Below are positions 36,561 to 43,908 of a DNA stretch of 43,908 nt, piece by piece. Origin of the DNA: Gammaproteobacteria bacterium. GTDB lineage: Bacteria > Pseudomonadota > Gammaproteobacteria > SZUA-152. A program made the translations under genes and the position numbers. The notes beneath the pieces are model-generated. The model saw nothing but the letters and a program-made list of their open reading frames with translations, was not told where the DNA came from and ran no database searches. Location: positions 1 through 43,908 of the forward strand of contig JAKEGK010000134.1 of the NCBI GenBank assembly GCA_022627515.1, read 5' to 3'. The first letter of the stretch is position 1, and every line of letters begins with the position of its first letter.

Positions 36561-37540
36561 TGGCTGATTTAATGTATTGGGAAGCGATTCGCCGCGCGCA
36601 TGATGAAGAAATGGCGCGTGATCCGCTGGTGATTTGCATGGGTGAAGACATTGGTGTCGCGGGCGGCACTTATAAAGCCACTCAGGGATTGTATGACAAG
36701 TATGGACCGGAACGGGTTATCGATACCCCGATTTCTGAAAACGGTTACACCGGTGTCGGTATCGGCGCGTCCTTCGTGGGAGTGCGCCCGATAATTGAAA
36801 TCATGTCTGTCAACTTTGCCTGGCTGGCGATGGACCAGATCGCCAACAGCGCGGCAAAAGTACGCTATATGTCCGGCGGTCAGCTGACGGCTCCCGTGGT
36901 GATTCGCACACCCGGTGGAACCGCGCATCAATTAGGCGCGCAACACTCGGCGCGCATGGAAAAAGTCTTCATGGGTATCGCCGGATTGCGGGTGGTCACG
37001 CCGTCCAATCCCAAACAGGCTTATGGTTTGATCAAGTCCGGCGTGCGTTGCAATGATCCGGTGTTCATCAACGAGCATGAACTGATGTACAACATGAAAG
37101 GTGAGGTGCCGGACGGGGAATATTTTCATCCGCTGGAAGGTTCCGAAGTGGCGCGTCACGGTAAAGACGTTACCCTGTTCGGCTACAACATCTCGGTGCA
37201 CTGGTGCCTGCAGGCCGCTGACGTGCTTTCCAAACAACATGGAATCGACGCGGAAGTGGTGGATCTTTATGCCTTGAGTCCGCTGGACCGGGCCGGCATT
37301 GCGGAATCCGTTTCCAAAACCCACCGCGCCGTTATCGTTGAAGAAGCCGAACCCATGGTCGGCGTTGGCGCGGAAGTGATGGCGATTATCAATGAAGAGT
37401 GTTTCTTTGAGCTGGATGCGGCGCCGGTGCGGGTGTCTGCGGCTACCGTACCCATCCCGTTTAACCGCACGCTGGAAAAAGCCACCATTCCCAATGCGAA
37501 CGATGTGGTTAAGGCCGTATTAAAGATGTTCGGTAAATAA
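36560..37540 (+). CDS. pdhB: Pyruvate dehydrogenase E1 beta subunit
   Basis: 326-residue beta chain of E1. The N-terminal half binds the aminopyrimidine of TPP (GEDIGVAGGTYKATQGL, RVIDTPISENGYTGVGIGAS); the C-terminal half is the transketolase C domain (LEGSEVARHGKDVTLFGYN, VVDLYALSPLD, EEAEPMVGVGAEV). Length is that of PdhB (about 325). It ends 143 bases before the E2-E3 gene, where the spacer carries a degenerate repeat array. Confidence 0.95.
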   Translation: MADLMYWEAIRRAHDEEMARDPLVICMGEDIGVAGGTYKATQGLYDKYGPERVIDTPISENGYTGVGIGASFVGVRPIIEIMSVNFAWLAMDQIANSAAKVRYMSGGQLTAPVVIRTPGGTAHQLGAQHSARMEKVFMGIAGLRVVTPSNPKQAYGLIKSGVRCNDPVFINEHELMYNMKGEVPDGEYFHPLEGSEVARHGKDVTLFGYNISVHWCLQAADVLSKQHGIDAEVVDLYALSPLDRAGIAESVSKTHRAVIVEEAEPMVGVGAEVMAIINEECFFELDAAPVRVSAATVPIPFNRTLEKATIPNANDVVKAVLKMFGK

Positions 37541-37550
37541 AGGAAGCTAT

Positions 37551-37675
37551 AACCAGGAAGTAATCAACAAGCCGAATGATCTGTAAACCGGGGATACACA
37601 TTGGTTAACGTCGAAGTAATTGGTTAACGACGAAATATTAGTTAACTGCCAGGTAAAAATTAACATCAAAGTATA
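37551..37675 (+). repeat. Degenerate AACnnCnAAGTAAT repeats before the E2-E3 gene
   Basis: Five related 14-mers: AACCAGGAAGTAAT (37551), AACGTCGAAGTAAT (37607), AACGACGAAATATT (37626), AACTGCCAGGTAAA (37644) and AACATCAAAGTATA (37662). The last four are spaced 18-19 bases apart, most of them within GTTAAC. No Shine-Dalgarno sequence lies before ATG 37684. The array could bind a regulator or affect translation. Confidence 0.55.
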
Positions 37676-37683
37676 TAGCTGCT

Positions 37684-40600
37684 ATGTCTGAACCGTATGT
37701 AATTAAAATGCCCCAGCTTTCCGATACCATGACTGAAGGCGTGGTGGTGAGCTGGGAAAAACAAATCGGCGACAAGGTCGAACGCGGTGATATTGTTGCC
37801 ACCGTTGAAACGGACAAGGCCATTATGGATGTGGAAGTATTTCGGGAAGGTTATTTATCCGGTCCCATTGCAAATGTTGACAGCGTGGTGGCTGTCGGTG
37901 ATGCAATTGCCTATCTGGTGGCAAACGCCGGTGAAGCGCAGGGCGCAGAAGCGAAAGCGCCTATTACTGCGGCCGAATCAAAAGCTGCGCCCGAGCCGGT
38001 TTCCAGAAAGCCGGCAGGCGCATCCCATGTGATCAAGATGCCGCAGTTATCCGACACCATGACCGAAGGCGTGGTGGTGAGCTGGGAAAAAAAGCTCGGC
38101 GACAGGATAGAGCGCGGTGATGTGGTGGCGCAGGTCGAAACTGACAAAGCCATCATGGATGTGGAAGTGTTCCGCGAAGGTTACCTGTCCGGTCCCATTG
38201 CCGAAGTGGACAGCGTGCTGCCGGTGGGCGGAGCGATGGCCTATCTGGTGGACGACGCGTCACAGGTTATCAAGGAAGGCAGCGTGACAACGGTTGCCGC
38301 CAAAGATGAAGATGTCACCAGTCCTTCCAAGCAGGACAAACGCCACCTGATTGCGGCGGCCCATCCGGCGCCGGGACACAAAGCGCCTGAGTTACATATG
38401 ATCGTCACCGGCAAACCGGCGGCGCGCCCCGACAATAAATACGCCACGCCATTTGCGAGAAAGCTTGCCGGTTCCCTGCATGTTAATTTGAATACCTTGA
38501 AAGGCTCCGGCGCTAACGGCGTAATTGTGGCGGCGGATGTGCGCCGCGCGCAACCGTTGCAGCGTCCTTCCGAAGTCATGGAGGTCACACCCGCGCACGT
38601 GATGCCGGAAGTGCAAGTGCCCGGGCATGGGCGTCCCATGACCGCGATGGAACGCGCGGTCAGTCATTCAATGACCGCCTCCTTAACCATGCCGACATTC
38701 CGTGTGTCGATAAACGCGCAACCGGCAGCATTGATTAAGGCCTCCAAAGCCAAAGGTGTATCCGTTACCGTAGCCATAGCCAAGGCGTGTGCGTTGGCTA
38801 TGAAAAAACATCCCACCATAAACTGGTGTTACCAGCCGGTGGACAAACTCGTGGAGCGCGACCAGGTGGATGTCGGTATGGCGGTAGCCGCGGAAGGCGG
38901 CGGCCTGGTTGTTCCGGTATTGCGGCATTGCGAATCCCGCAGCCTTGAGGAACTTCATGAAATCTGGTCCGACCTGGTTGACCGTGGCCGCCGGCGCCGT
39001 CTCGCTCCGGAAGAATACGCTAACCCTACTTTCATGGTTTCCAACATGGGCATGCTGGGTGTGAGTTATTTTGACGCCATACCCACACCGGGTACCGCGG
39101 CGATTCTCGCCATTTCTTCGGCCGGTCCCGAAGGCATGCCATTGACCGTAACCGCCGACCACCGCGTGGTGAATGGCGCGGAAGTCGCGCAGTATTTGAA
39201 TACCCTGAAACAAAAAATCGAAAACCCCGAAGAATGGATGGGGCCGATTGGTCCGGCGATTCCCGAGGGTGACTGGGATTACGATGTGGTGATAATCGGC
39301 GGCGGACCCGGTGGCGAGGATTGCGCACGCGATCTGGCCTCGCACGGTTTGAAAGTCGCCATGATTAATGATTCCAAGTATCCCGGCGGCGAATGTTTGT
39401 GGCGCGGCTGTATTCCTTCCAAGGCCTGGCGCGCCGCCGCTGACCGCATCCGTGACCGCGCCCATGATGAACACCTGGGCGTGGAAGGAACCACCAAGGC
39501 AAAACTGAACTGGGAAAAACTCGAAGCCACGCGGCGCCATGTGCTGGAAACCCGCGGCGACATGGCGCTGAAGACCGACACTGGAGTGCGCATCAAAGTG
39601 ATTCAGGGATTTGCGTTATTTGAAACGGATCACCGCGTGTTTGTCGATACCTCCGGCAACAGCGACAATCCGCACAAGCGCGCCAAACAAGGTGATGGCA
39701 GTAAAGGCGAACACATTACTTTTGGCGCGGCGGTGATCGCCACCGGCGCGCCGCCGTTTGTGCCGCCGATTCCCGGCGCTATTGATGGTTTGAAAACCGG
39801 TGATGTATTAACGTCCGACACGGTATGGTTTTTGGAAACTGTGCCGAAAAAGATCGGCATTATCGGAGGCGGCGCGATCGGAGTGGAAATGGCGCAAATC
39901 TTTCAGGACTTTGGCGCCGAAGTGGTGCTGGTGGAGGGCAAGGACCGCATCCTGGCCGAAGTGGAACCGGAGATCGCCAAGCAGTTAACCGAGGTGCTGA
40001 ACAGCGATCCCAATATCAAGATCTTCACTTCCGCCAAAGTGGAAGAAATCAAACACCGCAGCAACAAGCGTAAAACACAATTAGTGTTTGAAAGCGTTGA
40101 AGGCAGTAAACACCGTTACGCCTGCGACTATGTGCTCATGGCGACCGGAAAACGTCCCGATCTTAATCCATTGCAGCTGCAGAACGCTGGCGTGCAAATG
40201 GAGAATGGCGTCATTAAAGCCGACGCCCGTTGCCGCACCAGTGTTCCGCACATTTTCGCCGTGGGTGATGTGATTGGCGGTTACATGCTGGCGCATACCG
40301 CGGGACAACAGGGACGCGTTGCCGCCGCCAACCTGCTGGGCGAAGATATGAAGTACGATCAAAACAAGGATTCCGGTGTGATCTTTACCCGCCCTGAGGC
40401 GGCGTTTGTCGGGTTGTCCGCCGAGCAGGCGAAAGCGCAGGGCATCGATGCCGTGGAAGTGAAAATGCCCATGAATATTGACGCCAAGGCGATGATCAAC
40501 AATGAACTGCATGGCATGATCAAAATCGTCGCGGACAAGAAAAACCATCGCGTCATCGGTGTGCATTACCTTGCCGATCATGCCAATACCCTGGTGGGTG

Positions 40601-40767
40601 AAGGCGTGATGATGGTGTCCGGGGAGATGACACTGGAACAGGTGGCTAACGCCATCCATCCGCATCCCACCCAGACGGAAATGTTTGGCGAAATGGCGCG
40701 GCGTTTGTTGAGCCGTTTGCGCCGCAGCAGCCAGCAAAAACAAAAAGCCGCAGCCGCCGCAAAATAA
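37684..40767 (+). CDS. Pyruvate dehydrogenase E2-E3 fusion
   Basis: 1027-residue single chain joining dihydrolipoyl acyltransferase to dihydrolipoyl dehydrogenase. Order: two nearly identical lipoyl domains (lipoyl lysines K45 and K155 in VETDKAIMDV), a subunit-binding domain (about 253-287, YATPFARKLAG...GANGVIVAADVRRA), the acyltransferase core (about 318-515) and, after about 15 residues, an E3 domain (about 532-1010). E3 has FAD site VVIIGGGPGGED, redox pair CLWRGC (Cys571, Cys576), NAD site IGIIGGGAIGVEMAQ, AVGDV and the C-terminal HPHPTQTEM base. In the E2 core the HxxxDG motif reads HRVVNG (His493, Asn497 for Asp). It follows pdhAB, completing the complex in one operon; the separate E2 and E3 genes are absent. 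Confidence 0.95.
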   Translation: MSEPYVIKMPQLSDTMTEGVVVSWEKQIGDKVERGDIVATVETDKAIMDVEVFREGYLSGPIANVDSVVAVGDAIAYLVANAGEAQGAEAKAPITAAESKAAPEPVSRKPAGASHVIKMPQLSDTMTEGVVVSWEKKLGDRIERGDVVAQVETDKAIMDVEVFREGYLSGPIAEVDSVLPVGGAMAYLVDDASQVIKEGSVTTVAAKDEDVTSPSKQDKRHLIAAAHPAPGHKAPELHMIVTGKPAARPDNKYATPFARKLAGSLHVNLNTLKGSGANGVIVAADVRRAQPLQRPSEVMEVTPAHVMPEVQVPGHGRPMTAMERAVSHSMTASLTMPTFRVSINAQPAALIKASKAKGVSVTVAIAKACALAMKKHPTINWCYQPVDKLVERDQVDVGMAVAAEGGGLVVPVLRHCESRSLEELHEIWSDLVDRGRRRRLAPEEYANPTFMVSNMGMLGVSYFDAIPTPGTAAILAISSAGPEGMPLTVTADHRVVNGAEVAQYLNTLKQKIENPEEWMGPIGPAIPEGDWDYDVVIIGGGPGGEDCARDLASHGLKVAMINDSKYPGGECLWRGCIPSKAWRAAADRIRDRAHDEHLGVEGTTKAKLNWEKLEATRRHVLETRGDMALKTDTGVRIKVIQGFALFETDHRVFVDTSGNSDNPHKRAKQGDGSKGEHITFGAAVIATGAPPFVPPIPGAIDGLKTGDVLTSDTVWFLETVPKKIGIIGGGAIGVEMAQIFQDFGAEVVLVEGKDRILAEVEPEIAKQLTEVLNSDPNIKIFTSAKVEEIKHRSNKRKTQLVFESVEGSKHRYACDYVLMATGKRPDLNPLQLQNAGVQMENGVIKADARCRTSVPHIFAVGDVIGGYMLAHTAGQQGRVAAANLLGEDMKYDQNKDSGVIFTRPEAAFVGLSAEQAKAQGIDAVEVKMPMNIDAKAMINNELHGMIKIVADKKNHRVIGVHYLADHANTLVGEGVMMVSGEMTLEQVANAIHPHPTQTEMFGEMARRLLSRLRRSSQQKQKAAAAAK

Positions 40768-41023
40768 ATCTAATCATTTTTCAGCATTCGGGCGCTTGTT
40801 TCACTCATACTGTATTAGCGGGTAATCAGGCGCCCATTGCCCGTCTTTTTCTGTCCCAAAATTAAGGCGTGGCAACATGGATAGTCTTGCAATTATATTG
40901 CACGGGTTTTCTTGAAATTTGGCAGAAATATGTGAATCGGATCACTCCAGAAACCGCCGTTTCGACCGCTATTCCAGACCAAGCAGGGTATATTTTGTAA
41001 CATCAACCAAAGGAACAATTGCG
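40768..41023. promoter_or_regulatory. Control region of the cNMP-domain gene
   Basis: 256 bases after the E2-E3 stop, with two operator-like sites: a dyad TGCAAT-TAT-ATTGCA at 40888-40902 and a CRP-like box at 40931-40946. No terminator for the pdh operon is obvious, so readthrough is possible. Confidence 0.45.
40931..40946 (+). promoter_or_regulatory. CRP-like binding site
   Basis: TGTGAATCGGATCACT matches the CRP consensus TGTGA-N6-TCACA at nine of ten fixed positions. It lies 78 bases upstream of ATG 41024. The matching regulator would be CRP/FNR/Vfr-like and is not encoded in this window. Confidence 0.5.
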
Positions 41024-41530
41024 ATGGGTGCGGCGGCAGAAGATCTTTCCATGGAGCTGATCGGCGAAGGTGAGTCTTTTAAGCATGAATTGTGCGACAT
41101 GATTGAAAGCGCGCAAATGTTTAATGACTGTCCCCGTTCGGACACGGAAATCATTGCCAGTTATGCCCGCGCTTACAGCGTGAAAAAGGGAACTACGATT
41201 TTCAAGGAAGGGGGCAAAGGCAGTTTTATGTGCCTCGTGATTGATGGCAGGGTCGATGTGTACAAGGAAAACGACGGCAACGCCAAGCGCCTGACCACCA
41301 TTCGCCCCGGCAAGACCATGGGTGAGATGGCGCTGCTGGATGAATTACCGCATTCCGCCACCACCATTGCCGTGGAAGATACCACCCTGGTGCTGATCAC
41401 CAAATTTCATTTCGATCGATTAAACGAAGAGTATCCCGCGTTAGGCAACCGGATATTAAAAAAAATCGCCAAACTGCTGAGCTTGCGTCTGCGACAAACC
41501 ACCGGCATCCTTTCCGACTATCTCGAATAG
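41024..41530 (+). CDS. Stand-alone cyclic-nucleotide-binding domain protein
   Basis: 168-residue protein; start set at ATG 41024 behind AAAGGAAC, not the ORF-track start at 40919. A beta-roll cNMP domain (about 52-145) contains the phosphate-binding-cassette motif GEMALLDELPHSATTI (100-115). The Arg that usually contacts the cyclic phosphate (PRSA) is His110 here (PHSA), so cNMP binding may be weak or lost. After the domain come two helices (NRILKKIAKLLSLRLRQTTG) and the protein ends; no helix-turn-helix is present, so it is not a CRP-type repressor or activator by itself. It may act by protein contact. It lies 256 bases after the pdh operon, behind its own CRP-like box. Confidence 0.85.
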   Translation: MGAAAEDLSMELIGEGESFKHELCDMIESAQMFNDCPRSDTEIIASYARAYSVKKGTTIFKEGGKGSFMCLVIDGRVDVYKENDGNAKRLTTIRPGKTMGEMALLDELPHSATTIAVEDTTLVLITKFHFDRLNEEYPALGNRILKKIAKLLSLRLRQTTGILSDYLE

Positions 41531-41715
41531 CCGTTCCTTACTTTTGCCATTCAGTGCCTTAGCCAGAATCCATCCCGCCAATCACTGCAAGCCGGGAGTT
41601 TTGCTACTGAAAAAAGAGTGAAGTTGCCTACCTAAAAATCAGGTTTCATCGTCTGCGTTAAACCCCTATAATCCCGGATTCCTACGTATATGTTCCATCA
41701 GGCAGAAAGGTTAGT
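41531..41715 (+). promoter_or_regulatory. argG promoter region
   Basis: 185 bases before argG. A perfect -10 hexamer TATAAT lies at 41667-41672, about 45 bases upstream of the start codon. The expected -35 position (TTTCAT) is a poor match, so an activator may help. GAAAGG at 41706-41711 is the ribosome-binding site. No arginine-box dyad was seen. Confidence 0.5.
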
Positions 41716-42936
41716 ATGGCAAGAGTGGCAAAAGCAGATGTTAAAAAAGTGGTATTGGCTTATTCCGGGGGGCTCGATACCTCCATTATCCTGAAGTGGC
41801 TGCAGGACGAATATCACTGTGAAGTGGTGACGTTCACTGCGGATATCGGGCAAGGTGAAGAGGTGGAGCCTGCCCGGCAAAAAGCCCGTGCAGCCGGAGC
41901 AAAAGAAATCTACGTCGACGATCTGCGCGAAGAGTTTGCCCGCGACTTTGTATTCCCCATGTTTCGCGCCAATGCAATTTACGAAGGCGAATATCTATTG
42001 GGCACGTCCATCGCCCGTCCCCTGATCGCCAAGCGGCAAATCGAAATCGCCAATGAAACAGGAGCCGACGCGGTCGCGCATGGCGCAACCGGTAAAGGCA
42101 ACGACCAGGTTCGTTTTGAACTGGGATATTACGCGCTAAAACCCGAAATTCGCGTTATCGCACCCTGGCGCGAGTGGGATCTTAATTCCCGTACAAAATT
42201 GCTGGAATACGCCGAGCAGCACGGTATCAGCGTGGAGAAAAAACGCGGCAAGGAATCACCTTATTCCATGGATGCGAATCTGCTGCATATCTCCTACGAA
42301 GGTGGTGTCCTCGAAAACACCTGGACTGAGGCGGAAGAAGACATGTGGCGCTGGACAGTTTCGCCGGAAAAGGCGCCGGACGAACCCACCATGTTGGAAC
42401 TGACTTACCGTCAGGGTGACATCGTCGAAATCGACGGCAAGGCTATGAGTCCGGCGCAAGTCATGGAAAAGCTGAACAAACTGGCGGCGGCAAACGGTAT
42501 TGGCCGGGCGGATATCGTGGAAAACCGTTATGTGGGTATCAAATCCCGGGGCTGTTATGAAACGCCTGCGGGAACCGTTATGCTGAAGGCGCACCGGGCC
42601 ATCGAGTCCATTACTCTGGATCGGGAAATCGCCCACCTGAAGGACGACATAATGCCCCGCTACGCCAGCCTTATTTACAATGGGTACTGGTGGACGCCGG
42701 AACGAAAGGCCTTGCAATCGCTGATTGATGCTTCCCAGTCAACTGTTAATGGCCGGGTGCGTATTAAATTATATAAAGGTAATGTAATTATCCTGGGCCG
42801 GGATTCTGAAACCGATAGTCTGTTTAACGCCCGGATTGCGACTTTCGAAGACGACGCGGGTGCTTACAATCAGAAGGACGCGGAAGGTTTCATTAAAATC
42901 AACGCCCTGCGGCTCAGATTGGCCGCACGCTCCTAA
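41716..42936 (+). CDS. argG: Argininosuccinate synthase
   Basis: 406-residue enzyme that condenses citrulline and aspartate at the cost of ATP. N-terminal ATP loop [30 protein letters not shown] binds citrulline/aspartate; [17 protein letters not shown] and the C-terminal [22 protein letters not shown] are family signatures. Length matches the type 1 family (about 400). It continues the pathway served by argF at 22759; argH is not in the window. Confidence 0.98.
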   Translation: MARVAKADVKKVVLAYSGGLDTSIILKWLQDEYHCEVVTFTADIGQGEEVEPARQKARAAGAKEIYVDDLREEFARDFVFPMFRANAIYEGEYLLGTSIARPLIAKRQIEIANETGADAVAHGATGKGNDQVRFELGYYALKPEIRVIAPWREWDLNSRTKLLEYAEQHGISVEKKRGKESPYSMDANLLHISYEGGVLENTWTEAEEDMWRWTVSPEKAPDEPTMLELTYRQGDIVEIDGKAMSPAQVMEKLNKLAAANGIGRADIVENRYVGIKSRGCYETPAGTVMLKAHRAIESITLDREIAHLKDDIMPRYASLIYNGYWWTPERKALQSLIDASQSTVNGRVRIKLYKGNVIILGRDSETDSLFNARIATFEDDAGAYNQKDAEGFIKINALRLRLAARS

Positions 42937-42982
42937 ATACCTGCTAGTATTAATGAATTATCAGTTACCACTGTTTTACCTT

Positions 42983-43010
42983 TTGACGGACCGATTAAAA
43001 AATGTACAAT
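42983..43010 (+). promoter_or_regulatory. Sigma-70-type promoter for the PAS gene
   Basis: TTGACG and TACAAT separated by 16 bases, about 110 bases upstream of the GTG at 43118. Each box differs from consensus at one position. Transcription would start near 43017. Confidence 0.6.
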
Positions 43011-43117
43011 GGAACTGTATAGCCAATGAGTAATTCTTTATTGGTAAAGCAACGAAAGAGTGGCATAGTATCGATGATAACGATAAGCTCATTCGTTGAC
43101 GCATACGTAGCAAAACG

Positions 43118-43908
43118 GTGGTCACATTGCAGCATCAGCTCAATTTAGTAAATGGTATCAGCAAAGGCGAATTGCTCCAGATCACAACGGTCAGAGGCGA
43201 GGGTGCGTTTGCGCTGGATAATGACGGCAAGCTTTTATTTCTTAATGAAGCGGCTGAGCGTCTGTTGGGTTGGCAGACATCCAACCTGTTGGGTAAAAAT
43301 TTTTTTGATGCTGTCAAATTCAAAGTAGATGCCATTGCGTCACTTGGCGCAACAGAGTGCGCCGCTGTTAAAAGTGTCGGCTGTTCCCATTTACACAAAG
43401 GCGCCAACATTACCCGCAAAGACGGTTCCATCCTTTCGATAGTGTTCGTCACTCTTCCGTTGTTCGACAAAGGCCGCGTATGCGGCAAGGTGTTCGTTTT
43501 TCGTGAATACAAGAATGCCAGCATAGAAGAAGAGTTGTACCGCAGCATTATTGAAGGTGCGGGAAGCGCGATTATCAAGCTGGATCTGTCCGGAAAAATC
43601 GTGTTCGCAAATCAATACGCCAATGATTTATTTGGCAATAACATTGAAGCAAATCTTCCCACCAAAGTGGTTACGGCGTTGCAGCAGGATCCTGACTCGT
43701 TGACCAGCCAGATGTGCATCAGGAAGCAATGCCGCACCTGCAATGGCCGCAGCAAAATGATTTCCTGGACAGTCAGGGTATTGCACGGTATCAGCGCAAA
43801 GGTGGTTGGCGTGATCTGTGTGGGCAATGATGTTACGGAAAATCAGCAAACCCAACAGGGGGCGCAGAACAGAAACAGCGAGTTATTACCCGATAAAGCG
43901 CTCACCCA
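43118..43908 (+). CDS. PAS-domain sensor protein (3' partial)
   Basis: Open reading frame missing from the track because it runs off the window; 263 codons are visible. GTG 43118 is the only common start after the in-frame stop at 43097-43099, though its ribosome-binding site is poor. It carries two PAS-like domains: about residues 25-130 (AFALDNDGKLLFLNEAAERL, then FRKDGSI-type segment ITRKDGSILSIVFVTL) and about 137-245 (IIKLDLSGKIVFANQYANDL, then MISWTVRVLHGIS and VGVICVGNDVTE). No TM segment appears at the N-terminus, so it is probably cytoplasmic. The output domain (kinase, GGDEF or EAL) lies beyond the window. Confidence 0.8.
   Translation, partial: MVTLQHQLNLVNGISKGELLQITTVRGEGAFALDNDGKLLFLNEAAERLLGWQTSNLLGKNFFDAVKFKVDAIASLGATECAAVKSVGCSHLHKGANITRKDGSILSIVFVTLPLFDKGRVCGKVFVFREYKNASIEEELYRSIIEGAGSAIIKLDLSGKIVFANQYANDLFGNNIEANLPTKVVTALQQDPDSLTSQMCIRKQCRTCNGRSKMISWTVRVLHGISAKVVGVICVGNDVTENQQTQQGAQNRNSELLPDKALT

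Overview
The window looks like a chromosomal segment of an autotrophic gammaproteobacterium. The evidence is a form IA RuBisCO operon with cbbQ and cbbO and no carboxysome genes, plus typical gammaproteobacterial housekeeping genes (ilvD, argD/argF, rnt, pyrC, rsmE, grxD, cytochrome c4, argG). A sulfur- or metal-oxidising lithoautotroph is plausible, but no gene here proves the electron donor. No tRNA, rRNA, CRISPR array, intact IS element or phage gene was seen.

Layout. (1) 1-4839: RuBisCO large subunit (cut by the window edge), small subunit and the CbbQ/CbbO activase, with a strong terminator between cbbS and cbbQ. (2) 4973-5395: an unrecognised basic protein, followed by AT-rich DNA. (3) 5967-17834: a copper/silver island on one strand: CusF-like protein, CusC-CusB-CusA efflux pump, a DUF2231 membrane protein with histidine-rich tail, a cytochrome c lipoprotein, a DUF302 protein, a small HMA metallochaperone and a CopA P-type ATPase. 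No regulator gene is present. (4) 17921-24868: ilvD, an SH3-domain membrane protein, cytochrome c4, and a minus-strand group argD-argF-ABC ATPase. (5) 25076-34092: a PuuD-type membrane protein with a 28-residue membrane peptide encoded upstream, an orphan hydantoinase B, an AsnO-type amidotransferase (NAGGN osmolyte type), grxD, rnt, pyrC, rsmE, a DUF4442 protein and an inositol-monophosphatase-family enzyme. (6) 34277-43908: a DUF2797 protein, pyruvate dehydrogenase E1 alpha and E1 beta, a 1027-residue E2-E3 fusion, a stand-alone cyclic-nucleotide-binding domain protein, argG and the start of a PAS-domain protein.

How the parts fit: CO2 fixation and its activase supply carbon, and the PDH operon links pyruvate to acetyl-CoA. 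The arginine genes are split between argDF and argG. The copper island covers cytoplasmic export (CopA plus chaperone), periplasmic binding (CusF) and trans-envelope efflux (CusCBA), and adds an uncharacterised redox-looking trio (DUF2231, cytochrome c, DUF302).

The observations most worth a second look are the E2-E3 fusion with an HxxxNG instead of HxxxDG catalytic motif, the degenerate repeat array in front of it, the redox trio inside the copper island, the 28-residue peptide beside the PuuD-like protein, a CRP-like box upstream of a cNMP-domain gene without a DNA-binding domain, and an 85-bp inverted-repeat element at 34127-34211. All assignments come from reading motifs by eye; no database search was run.
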